From contig JAHBMJ010000317.1 in the NCBI GenBank assembly GCA_018398765.1, positions 1-51,120 of the forward strand: DNA of 51,120 nt. The letters are read 5' to 3'. The translations under genes and the position numbers were made by a program. Below, piece by piece: positions 30,986 to 42,120 of the stretch (positions are counted from its first letter, which is position 1; each line of letters starts with the position of its first letter). The notes beneath the pieces were generated by a model that saw only the letters and a list, made by a program, of their open reading frames with translations, ran no database searches and was not told the origin of the DNA. The stretch comes from Chromera velia (Eukaryota; Sar; Chromeraceae).

Positions 30986-31725
30986 CTACTGACCGAATTC
31001 CTCGCACTCTTGCCTGACAATTCGCGGCACAAGGCAACAGGTGCCCGTGGTGATGGAGCAGGTGTCTACAAGGTCGCACTCTCTGTCTCTGTTTGCGCTG
31101 CTGGTGTGCGCGTGCATCCCTCCCCCCGAGTGTGGACGTCCTCCCTGCATGGCCCTGTCTCTCCTCTGGTGGTGCGGAGCGGCGGCGCCTCTGTTCCTTT
31201 GTTGGCTTCCTGTGGAGGTGCTGACGTCCGTCTCGTGCGTCTCGCCCCTGTCGTCCACAATAAGTTCCAATCGTACGTTCCTCTGTGATTCAGCGGGGCA
31301 ACAGGTCTGCACGCAACACCGAGACAGCACAAACAGAAAGCAAAAGGACGACAATCCACTGCTTGCTCAAGCCTTCACATGAGGGGAATCGTTCTGTTCT
31401 GCCATCGTATGATTGCTGTCAACTGCGTCCCCCATTTTCTTCCAGGCACGCCACGAGACTCACACAAAAAAAGGAGACGGATACGGGGGCTAACGCAACG
31501 ATCGAAGATTTTCCAACGAGTTGCACAGAATCGCCTTAAACTTCATACGCAGGAATTTCAAGGGATAGGGAAAGCAACAAGAAAAGGGAAACAACAGAGA
31601 TTCAGGATCCTTATGCCTCACAGACTGACAGGAGTGGGCACTTCAGCGAACATTGGGCCCTCTTCGTGTTGGGACGGCCCTCTTGCATATGAATGGTGCG
31701 ATGTGCTTGTGCTGGAGTTCCCCAT
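30986..31725 (-). CDS. Small protein with N-myristoylation start
   Basis: I do not recognise the family. Two exons, 31725-31630 and 31282-30986, join in phase (donor CCT/GTCAGT, acceptor AATCACAG) to 130 residues. The start reads MGNSSTSTSHHS, an exact fit to the N-myristoylation pattern with Gly2 and Thr6, so membrane attachment is likely. The body has one ordered-looking stretch, NVRLELIVDDRG, an Arg/Gln/His-rich middle, and a Cys-containing end (CSITTGTCCLVPR) that could form disulphides or be acylated. The frame is open further upstream to another Met (31821), so a longer protein is possible. The stop is 340 bp before the TPR-gene start on the same strand. Confidence 0.55.
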
Positions 31726-33566
31726 GATGCCTTCGACTGTAAAGAGATAGGGTCCTCTTGCAGCAGCAGCAGCACGAGTGGAGGTAGCGAGGCACAACGA
31801 GAGCTGGAGCGAAAAAGGCACAAATGAATCTCCGGAGCGAGGGGAGAGACGGATCTTCCTTTTATTTGAGACGTCGGGTTCTGCAACTTCTACCTGCTCC
31901 TTTCAATCTGTCAACAGAAGTTTTTCTCAGTCAACAGAAGTCCAACTATCCTGCTTCGATTGTAGACTGTTCAGCGCAAAGGTATCGTAAAATATGTATA
32001 TATGATTGGTCGAGAGTTGTTGAGAGTAGGGATTGAGTTCTTCAGTCAGGTACAGTCATGTACAGTCAGGTTCAGTCTGTGATCATATTCTGAAAAAAAA
32101 AAAAAATCTGGTCGTTCATGCATGCGCATTATTGCGCAGTTTGTGCGAAGGCCTATACAGCTATACAAGTGAGTGCGCGCGCTTTGCGCGCGGAAGTGAC
32201 CAAACGCGCGGAAGTAACTAAGGTCTTGTCACCCGACTCTTGTGACTGTGTTAATTATGACGTACGGGCTAAAGGAAAACGTTAAAAAACATAATCATGC
32301 AGTATTACGATCTGATTACTAAATCTTTTCCTGAGTTACTATTGGTATCCAAATCCATCAATTACACCTTCACTGAACTGAATGCATTTAATATCATTAT
32401 GACTTTAAAAAATTATGTATTCAATCAATCAACTAGTCAATTAAATAAGAGCTGTATCATAAAATATTCTAAAATTCATTAGACTTACGGCTAAACACAT
32501 TCTGTAACCTTTCTTAGAGGATACTTTTTGATAAATGCTTTGTATACCAACTATGGAACTCATCGATCGATCAATAGTCAGTCAAAAAAATTTAAAAAAG
32601 TTTTGTAATCTGGTATAAATTTTCCTAAATTTTCTCAAACAGTTTGATTATAAAAGCTTTTTATAACTGTATTCAATAAATTAATGCCGATCGATATTGA
32701 TGATCAACTTATGGATCAAGTATGATCAAGTCAAGGGAATTTATCATGCAATACCATTCAGGCGCCATCATAAAAAAAATGTATAAAAGAGTGATGTTTA
32801 ATAAATGGCGGTCGATGTTGATGATCGAGTACAATCGTATCGAGGAAACTTATTCTGAAATAACTTTCAGACACTGTTATGAAAAAACATGTAAAATAAG
32901 AGGTATACATCCGGAGAGAGAAACAAAAAGGGGGAAGAGAATAAAGAAAGCAGTGATAGAAAGAAAGAAGAAACACAGAACAGATAAAGAAGACAGAAGA
33001 GGTGATGGGAGAAAAGATAGAAGAGCAGAAAAGCGAAATATCGAAGGTTATCAGGATAACAAGTTATTAAAGACAGTCCTTGGATAGGGCGGCCCAGTCA
33101 GAACTTTTCAGTGAACATAGGTAAAGTTTAACAGAAAGATCAAAATTCGGGAAATAAACTAAGTCAGGCAGACAGAATAGGCACCTAGCTAGGATAATGA
33201 GAAAGCAGTCAAACAGACAGGGAGGCAGAACTTTGAGCACACTCAGAAAAGAAAATAAAATTAGAAATATGGTCAGGCACACAAGAAGGCATCCCTGCAT
33301 GACAGCCAACAGGCAGATAGGCAGGAATATGCTGAGTCGTGCCGGAAGGAAACGTCAAAACGGAAGCAGAGTGGGATCATCGCAACTTCTGAATCTCTCA
33401 ATTTGTTTGTAAGGTGGCATGTAAAGATATGTACAGTTGAGAGGTCAGATAAGAGGTCGGAATTGAGAGAAATCGCATGAGAGAGGCAAGATAAGAAAAG
33501 TGAAATGCAAGTGAAGAGATGAGATGTGAGTAAACAGGGTCACCGAGAGAGTAGCCTGTGTCTCTA

Positions 33567-33598
<32 letters not shown>

Positions 33599-34287
33599 CC
33601 TGCCTGCCTGCCTATGTCTGCATGTTTGCATATCTCTCTGCCTTTCTACTATTCTACCAGTGTTATTTTCTCATTTTACGGGTCTGCCTATTCTGCCGTT
33701 TGACATATCTGCCTGCCTGCCTGCCTACCTACCTGTCTGCCTACATGCCCACCTGTCTGCGCCGGGTGATAGCTGGGGCATAAGAGCAATGAGTTGATGG
33801 CTGTGGGCAGAAAAAAACGAGAACCAAACATGAGAGAGAATACAGTGGGAAGAGGCCATACATTGAAATTAGAGCACTGAACTGAGAAGACTGAGATTTA
33901 ATGAGACTCGATGTGAGAGCTGACGTGAGCATGCCAAAAGGCTCGGCGAAGAGGCAATTTAGATGACAGTAGGAATGATGTGGCGTACAAAGGTGCAATA
34001 AAAACAGTGAAACAAAATAGGCAGGACAGTGGATTGTCATGTAAAAGCACGCAGTAAAACCGATTATTGTGGGATCTAGCGGTGACAAGATGAATAGAGA
34101 TTGATATATATATGTTGAGTGAATGCACGATCGAATATGAGTAACAGACCTGCATAAGTGAACATATTAGCGCAGTGAACTAACACGACCACATCATTTT
34201 GAGCAGTTGAAGAGCTGCAGGATACATGCAGACAATGAGGATCATGCTGGATCGTGCAATAACATAGGCAAGCGGGAAGGAGAGAAC
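31726..34287. other. Intergenic, AT-rich with low-complexity patches
   Basis: 32230-33060 is AT-rich with no supported gene. 33560-33750 holds degenerate (CTGT)n and (CTGC)n runs. A (CAGT)-type repeat, GGTACAGTCATGTACAGTCAG, lies near 32050. The longest frame (32722-33087) is a Lys/Arg-rich AT-biased translation with no family features, which I do not call as a gene. Confidence 0.5.
33569..33750. repeat. (CTGT)n/(CTGC)n low-complexity run
   Basis: Tetranucleotide CTGT and CTGC copies at 33569-33612, then again at 33708-33750, with a diverged spacer. Confidence 0.9.
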
Positions 34288-35213
34288 AGGAAGGTGGGGG
34301 CACCTTTGTTCTTTTAGGGATCTGTCCAGCAGGGAGGAAGCTGAGGGCACCTTTGTTCTTTTAGAGATCTGTCCAGCAGGAAAGAAGCTGAGGGCATCTT
34401 TGTTCTTTCAAGGATCTGTTCAGCAGGAAGGAAGCTGGGAGCACTTTTATTCTTCTTAGGATCTGTCCAGCAGGAAGGAAGGTGGGGGCACCTTTGTTAT
34501 TTTTTGGATTTGTTCAGCAGGAAGGAAGGTAAGGCCACCTTTATTCTTTTTAGGGTCTGCTCAGCAGGAAGGAAGCTAGGGGCACCTTTGTTCGATTTCT
34601 GATCTGTCTTGCAGGAAGGAAGCTGGGAGCACCTTTGTTCGATTTCTGATCTGTCTTATAGGAAGCAAGGTGGGGGCACCTTTGTTCGATTTCTGATCTG
34701 TCTTGCAGGAAGGAAGATGGGGGCACCTTTGTGCTTTTACGATCTGTCCAGCAGGAAGGAAGGTGGGGGCACCTTTGTGCTTTTAGGGATCTGTCCAGTA
34801 GGAAGGCAGCTAGAGGCACCTTTGTTCTTTTTTAGATTTGTCCAGAAGGAAGGAAGGTGGGGGCACCTTTGTTCTTTTGGGGATGTGCGCAACAGAAAGA
34901 AAGGTAGGGGCACCTTTGTTCTTTTTAGGATCTGTCTAGCAGGAAAGAAGGTGGAAGCAGATTTGTTCTTTTACGGATCTGTCCAACAGGAAAGAAGGTG
35001 GGGGCACCTTTGTTCTTTTAGGGATCTGTCTAGCAGGAAGGAAGGTGGGGGCACCTTTGTTCTTTTTAGGGTCTGCTCAGCAGGAAAGAAGGTAGGGGCA
35101 CCTTCGTTCTTTTAGGGATCTGTCCAGCAGGAAGGAAGGTGGGGGCACCTTTGTTCTTTTCAGGATCTGTCCAGCAGGAAGGAGGCTGGGGGCACCTTTG
35201 TTCTTCTAGGATA
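34288..35213. repeat. 47-bp minisatellite, about 20 copies
   Basis: The core CACCTTTGTTC recurs at 34301, 34348, 34395, 34442, 34489, 34536, 34583, 34630, 34677, 34724, 34770, 34817, 34864, 34911, 34958, 35005, 35052, 35099, 35146 and 35193: a strict 47-bp period with one 46-bp step. The rest of the unit is a GATCTGTCCAGCAGGAAGGA block and a GGTGGGGG block. Copies at about 34583-34720 share a GTTCGATTTCTGATCTG variant, so a sub-block was amplified later. The period is not a multiple of three and no host gene spans it. Confidence 0.97.
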
Positions 35214-35978
35214 CCCCATCTTGAATTGACTTGACAATCGCATGACCTGTTGGTCTTTTTTTTGCTTTCTTCAAACCTTTTTATACCCATAATGCGTCTT
35301 GTTGCTCACGATACTAGATACGGTGCTAGCATATGTTATCTCAGGCTGTATAGCTCTACTTATAGCTCTAGTTTACTTTGGCTCTAGTCATTTTAACTAG
35401 ATTTGCTGATAAATTTTGTTTAGATAAGTGCATCTGAAGTTTTAAGTGTATCAAACTGAGTATCAAAGAGAGAAAAAAAACTAATTTTGAATGAAATTTA
35501 TCTTCAATTTTTGTTTTTTTGCCGTAAGAACGGCTAAGGTACTAGGCCTGTAACTAGGAGAAAAAAATCTTGGTAGGAAATTCTAAGCTCTAGTGTATAA
35601 GGTCTATAGCCTACGCTATAGTAAGAGCAAGAGAACATGCACTGTCATACAGAGTTTGTAGGCCCAGAAAACTATTTATGCATAATCCTGGGTATTAATC
35701 CACTAATATAAGTGATAAGTGATTTAGTGCTAAAAATTAGTGGTGCCGTTGAACATTATCGCCGTTTTGTCTTGTAGTACCTCTATAGAATTAAGTGCTG
35801 GAGAAGTTCAACGTCCACGCCGCTGTGTCATTCATGCAGTTGCTAGCAAAGTTGCATCATGTGAAAAAAACTAGAAAAAAAAATAACCCTTTTCAGTTAC
35901 TTTTTTTTCCTGTGATACGGCTTGCTAAAATTCAAGTCATCTAACACCTATATACAAATATTTGTTTTATTGTTTTTA
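35214..35978. other. AT-rich intergenic stretch
   Basis: AT-rich, with CTAG motifs and T homopolymers. No coding frame is supported on either strand. Confidence 0.6.
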
Positions 35979-35986
35979 AACATTTT

Positions 35987-37101
35987 CTAGGGGTGGACAC
36001 TAAAGTTTTTTTTATAATATAGTTTGCTTGCAAAACTTTAAAATTTAATTTTAAAACTTTAAAAGTAAACATGCAACCAGACATACAAAAGCTCATTTAA
36101 AAGACATTGCTAGAGAAGTTGGTTTCATTTATATTATTGCAGACAAAGTTGATGCTTTATAAATTACTAGATATACTATAGTTATGCAAAAGCTTTTTAA
36201 ATTTGAAAACGATGTATGTAATGCATTACTATATTAATTACAATTTTCACAAAAATTCCTAGAAACAACGTTAATATAAATTCAAACAACCGGTAGCTTT
36301 GGTCCTCTGGGATCCTTCTCCAAGAAATCCAGTTCTTTTTTTCCAACAATCACTTCTCTTAACAGACGGTGGCGGCTGTTTGCAACTACTACTCCCCCGG
36401 GTCTCTTTTCGATGTATGCCAACGAGTCAAATTGTGTTTCCCTTTCATCTGTCCTCTTTTTTCTTCTTCTCTTTTTGTGCAATCATTCGTGCCTTTAAAT
36501 GCAGATAAGGCAAAGTTAAGTTCGTTTATGTTGTGTGCATTTATGTTGATCGCCTATTGCATGCAGAAAATCTATGTAGTACTCCTCAATCGCTGGACTC
36601 CTTGCCATGTGTTTAATGAATGTCGTGAGCACAAACTCTGTATACATGATTCTTGAATTCAATCTCTTGATGGCTTCATACATAGACTTTCTTTATGTGC
36701 GTTCTTAGGCGCGTTCTTGTGTCAAGTCGCTGGATGAAAGGGAATTCCTGCGTTGCATACCTGATCTGAAATCCATTGATTCTAATGATTGCGAGTGTTT
36801 ACTTCCCGGTGCAAGTACATCCGAACTTTTGATCTGTGATGTCATCCGATCACTTTTCTTCCGATGCTAGATCTGATCGATCTCGCTGATGATTGTTTTC
36901 AATGTGAACATAAATTTCAACCTAAAGAGACTAAGCTTGTGCCATCTTCTATGTAGTTTAGTTATGAGTCTAACTTATGACTGACTTAATTAACGATCTA
37001 CTCAAAAGCTGATTGAAAAATATTTTTTAAAAATAAAGTCTAAAGGACAAAAAAAAAACTTTAACAAAAAAAAATTTTAAAACTTTAGTGTCCAACCCTA
37101 G
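35987..37101. mobile_element. Non-autonomous hAT-like DNA transposon
   Basis: The ends are inverted repeats: left CTAGGGGTGGACACTAAAG, right (reverse complement) CTAGGGTTGGACACTAAAG, continuing into TTTT for 23 bp with one mismatch. They are flanked by a perfect 8-bp direct repeat AACATTTT (35979-35986 and 37102-37109). An 8-bp duplication with TAGGG-type ends is characteristic of the hAT superfamily. The interior is AT-rich at both sides with a more balanced centre (36285-36500), and has no intact transposase. A short frame near 36090-36165 (KDIAREVGFIYIIADKVDAL) may be a coding remnant. Confidence 0.82.
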
Positions 37102-37193
37102 AACATTTTATATAATTTTATTGCTATAACTTTTTTTATCTTACTTATCAAAAAATCTGAAATGTTATATGTTATATATCGCCTGGCACATCA

Positions 37194-37194
<1 letters not shown>

Positions 37195-37230
<36 letters not shown>
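37195..37230. repeat. (TA)n microsatellite
   Basis: Uninterrupted TA run just outside the hAT-like element and 3' of the protease gene. Confidence 0.95.
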
Positions 37231-37347
37231 CACATATATATATGAATTTCTATATAAATGCACTGCAAGCTAGACTGCAAGGTAATTATGGGAGTTACTC
37301 ACGCTGTCGGTCTCGGTCCTGAATACATGGATGACGTGTTACTTCTG

Positions 37348-40300
37348 TTATGCCGCAACACGTCTTTTCTTGTCGTGCCTCTTGACATCTTTCAACACAG
37401 GCGCGGAGGGCGCTTCGAGAGGGCCCCGCTTCAACTCGTCCAAAGGACGACGGACCCCCAGGGACCTTCTCAAATTCAAATACGCCAGTCGACCTGCGTA
37501 CCTCGAAAGAAGGGAAGCAACGGATCGTGATTGCCTCTTCCCACCTCCCCGCCTTTCTCCTGCGACCGCGGCTGAAGCGCGTTCGGAACCCTCTCCGACT
37601 CCTTCCCCGAAAAACGTTGAAAGTCCTCCTGCTTGTCCCACAAAAGAGAAGACTTCCTTCTTTGCCGTCTCTTTGACTGCACTTCTAGGGTCCAAAAGCG
37701 AGCCTCTAGAGGCCTCGAGTATCTTCTCCAAAAGAGCAGATAACTCGGCCTTGGACTGTGCGATTGCCAGCGCTGCCCCTGAGCCCTCTCGTCCCTTTCC
37801 ACTCTTCTTCACAGACTTGTGATTGCTTGCAGCCTTTTCTTTCTCTGCCTTCTTCTCTTTGTGTGCCTCCTGTCTTCTTGCCTTCGTGGCAAGTTCCCAC
37901 CTCTTGAATCCCATTCTCTTTGCTGCATCTGCCCTCACGCGCTCTCTCGATGCCCTCATCTGAGAGGACGAATGGGCAGAGTGGACATGGGAAGAGGGAG
38001 CAGCCTGCACAGACAGAGAGCCCGTAGGAGCAGTAGAGGCATCAGTCACTGTTCCTCCTCCTCCTCTGTGTCTTCTCCTCCTGCGTTCCCTGCCTCTGGT
38101 CACCGCTGAGTGAATGTCTTCCAACACACGCACAGAAGAGAAAGAGTGCAGACCCGATGCGGCAGCACTCAACAGAGCAGACTGCAGAACCGAGTCTGCC
38201 TTCTTTGAGGACTCTAAAGTGGCCAGATGAGCGTGTTCTCCTGACATCTCGCTTTCCATCGTCTCTGCCTGCAGGGACACGAATGCCTGCTCTTCTCCTA
38301 CTTCCTCTCCTTCCTCTGCATTCCCAACGCCGGCACTCGAGGAAGGAGCCAGGAAGCTCTGCTGCTGGTGTTGGTGTTGCGCGTCACCCCGTCTCTTCGC
38401 GCTCGCTTTCTTTTTCTCTACCGTTTCCTGCGGACAGCAAAGAGAAAGCGATTTCTCTGATTCTGAGGGAACGTCTGCTTATTCGCAAAAAAAAAAAAAA
38501 GGCGAACAAGAGAGAACACACATTTCGATGTTGACATTCGTGACGTTCCTGTTTTGGAGCAATTCGAATCAAAAACGAAGGAAGACAGACAGAAGACAGA
38601 ACGAACGAACGCACCTGAACACCCGCATCCTTCCTCTCAGCCCCCTGAAGAGCTCCCTGCAAAATAGTCTCTACTTCCCCTTCACTCCCGTCAGACCCAG
38701 AAGGAACCCCGGGGACTCTCCCTGCGCCCTCCATACCCTCCTCCTCCTCCTCAGGCTCAATTGGAGGGAAGGTCTCTGTTCCTTCGGGCCCGCTCATCTC
38801 GTCAGAGGGGTAGAAAGTCTCGAAGTCCTCGTAGTAGCACACCGCCGTGGGCTCGTACAGGGAGGCCACGAGGTAGAGGCCGCCCTTGGACGTGGAGGAA
38901 ATATCAAACAGGGTCAGTCTGCATGCATCAACAGAGGGGGAGAATATTGTACGGTGGTAGAGCCATTACGGTGTTCCTTGGAAATCGTTTTGACTTCAGG
39001 GGAACGTTAGAGCGCACAACAGATTGATGCCGGGACATCAAGTCTTGGTCTGAAAAACCATTCATGCATACATGTCAACTTCAATCGGGGTGCCGAGCAC
39101 AGATGAAAATTGGAAAGCGAAGATGCCGCAGTGAGGCGGCTTGAGAATCAGTCAAAGTGCAGCTTTAAAAGATGGTACCGATGTTTGCAAGACACTACAT
39201 CTCCACTCACAAAGCATCCACTGAGAGAGGCAAAGAGTGAGAGACAGAGAGAGAGAGAGAGACTGACGGAGGAGTAGGAGGGCCAAACTCGGGGGGCCCG
39301 TCCATCACTTCTGTCGTGTATTCCTCTGGAGGTGGGGGAGGCATCTCTGCTTCCTCTGGGAGGTAGCCGGGCTCAGTCTCCAACTCTGTCTCTGGTTCTA
39401 CTTCTGTGATGGTCGTCGTTGTGGTTGTGGTTGTGGTCGGCTCTTGGGTAGTTGTAGTTGTTGTGGTGGTGGTGGAGACGGGTGGGACTGTGGTTGTCTC
39501 AACAAGAATCGGTTCTGTTGTTGTGGAAATCGGAAGTGGTTCCAGTGTGGTGGAAGCCTCCGTGGTTGTGGTTGTGGTCGTGGTCGTTGGTTCAGTCGTG
39601 GTGGTAGAAAGGAGAGGCACTACTGATGGGTAAGTAGCTGAGGCTTGGTCAGTGTCTGATGGTAAGTTCTCCCCGTCCACTGCCTGTGTTTCTGGGGTGC
39701 TTGTGCTGGCGTGTGAGCGCACAGTAGCTGTCTGAGAGGAAGAGGGGTTTGTGGAGTGTTGAGGCGATGACACATCTGAGGATTGTTCTGAGGCTGGCGT
39801 GTCGACAGAGAGGCTTGTAGGGATCTCCTCGGGAATTGTATCAGATCCAATGACTTTCTGGTGTGAGGGGGGGAGGGGTTCACTGCCGGTTGTGGTGTCT
39901 TTTGAATCTGGGCTGAGACTCGGGCTGTTTGCATTTGTTGGGGAAGACAATTTGCTTTTGTCCTCTTTCAATTCCCTTGGGGGCTCTGGAGCTGTTGTCT
40001 TTGGAGTTGTTTCTGTTGTGACTTCCTCCTCGGATTCTGTTTCTCCTGTAGCATCTACTGTCACAGAGAGTTTCGAAGAAGAAGAAGAAGAAGAAGACGA
40101 CTGTGCGTTCTCAGGTTGGTTGTCCTCTTCCTCTTCTTCCTCTTCCTCATCTGACGCCTCCTCTCCATCCTGAGAACCTTGAGAAGAGGAAGGGGACTCA
40201 TCCGTCTCCCGCTCTTCTTCTGAAGGGAGGGCGTGAGTGTCTTCAGAGGGCACTCCCCTCTGTCGAAGCTCTGTGAAGGCTGATGCAGTGGAAGCCAAGG

Positions 40301-42054
40301 GAGTCTCAGAGACCGGAAGGCTAGACAGGATTGAAGGAGAAGAAGGAGCGGAGCCTTTGGAGGCGACCCCTAGTTTTTCTGAAGCTTCAGCAGCAGAGGG
40401 TATGAGCGAGATGACGCTGTCGGTGTGATGCTGCTGCTGTTGTTTACTCACTGCACTCACAGCCGCATTCGGAATGAAAGGCACGTGTTGCCCACCCATC
40501 TGGCCAGAGGGCGACCTCATCTCTTTTGAAGCCATGGAAGGTGCCTGGGAGTCCATAGAACCCCCCCCCATCTCTGAGGAGATTGAGGGCGGCCGCAGCT
40601 GCTGCAGTGTCTCCTCCAATTCCACGGGGCCCCAGTTCGTCGTGTTGAGGTTCTGTCGGGGATTCTTGCTGGAGCCGTACAGCTGCAAGCAGGCAGGTGT
40701 GTGTTGTATTTCAGGCAAGTGGCGTCGATGTCACGCGATTAAATCATAAGATATGTAGTGTCATTGACAAGTAATTATTCAAATGACGAGAGTTATTGTC
40801 TCTGCCAAAGTCCACAAGGAGACGAAATCCATGAAAGGCACATATTTTGCTGATCGCATTTCCACTTGGGAAGGGAAAGGTTATCACAATTAAGACTGGA
40901 CGGGCAGAGAACCCACTTTGATTGCAATTTTCTGTCTTGCCCCGGTGGGTGCCGTGAGGATTTCGAAGAGGTCGTTAAGCATGTCGGCTGTGTTGCGGGA
41001 CTTCATCAGGAACTCCAGCATCTCCTGCATGCTTGCGGTGGGTGGACAGACAACATATCTATCGATCGATGTATCAATTGCTCCTGTCCCCCTGCACTTA
41101 TGCCTCTATGCTGGGGGTTGCCGGGAAATGCATCAAAGTTCCACCGAGCACCTCCGTAGAAACAGTGAAGCGGAGATCTAAAAGAAATATGCTCCTCCCG
41201 TCCTAATCGGAGGTACGTTCGATAAGAAAAAGGAACTTGCCACAAAAGAAAATGCAGAAAAAATGTTTGGGCGCATCAAACGTTATTTCTCTCTCACCCC
41301 CCCATGGACGAACGAACCATTTCTTCCTCAAAGCAGAGACTGTGCGTCCAGATTCTCCTCCACCACCTGCACACGCACGTGCACGACAATGTGACGAAGA
41401 TTCTCAAAGGTATCGAGAGAGGTTTCTCAAAAGGGAGCTCCTGTACAAATGAAAAGAGGGAGATCCCGGGCGCTTTCAAATACCAACAGTCACACAGACA
41501 AAGAAACCTTCCTACGCATACCGTTCTGACCTTCCCCTTCTCCCGACAGACCTCTCAAAATGGTCCCCGAGTGTCATGTCGATAGGGCTGTTCGTCATGG
41601 CAACCTCCTGAAAGGAAAGCAGCAATGGTAGAGGGAAGACATCAAGCAAGGCACAATAAAGGGGGGTTCATGTCAAGATGAGCAAGCCAAGATCTCTCTT
41701 GAGAGGGGCCAGACACTCTGTATTAGTTGAAACAAATCACTTCTTTCTGTCCATGTCCACTCAGACTCCGATGCAAGAAAACCAGAACCCCTAAGCAGGT
41801 CACTGATGTTCCGTGAGTTTCCGTTGATTGTCGTGATTTCAATCATCTTCCTACAAGAAAAAATTTTGCTCCAACTGACTGACGGCCTTGAGACGGAACA
41901 CGTCCTCTTCAGACAGTCCCCCCTCTCCCTCTGAGTCCACTCCTCTCCACTTCTTCCTGAGACTCCCGAGGAGATATTCGATCTCTCCCTCCACGCGGTC
42001 GGGGTCAACAGGGTCGTCGCCTCCTCTGTCGGGGCCCTGCATGAGAGAGAGAGG

Positions 42055-42120
<66 letters not shown>

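Noticed and set aside
32722-33087. 121-codon Lys/Arg-rich frame
   Set aside because: AT-biased translation in a gene-poor region; no family motif, no exon partners.
33569-33750. CRISPR-like regular repeats
   Set aside because: Simple tetranucleotide microsatellite without unique spacers, in a eukaryotic context.
34609-35115. 168-codon open frame with repeats such as GGGTFV
   Set aside because: It lies wholly inside the 47-bp minisatellite; the repeat has no stop in this frame and the period is not a multiple of three. No start context or flanking exon.
39799-40173. Plus-strand frame with long Ser runs
   Set aside because: Antisense shadow of the Ser/Glu/Thr-rich exon 20 of the M16 gene.
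41294-41479. Alternative frame reading ENLRHIVVHVRVQVVEENLD
   Set aside because: It looks coding-like but does not join in phase to the preceding exon. The frame giving RWWRRIW fits the M16 family pattern after the ER of exon 17 and joins both neighbours in phase.
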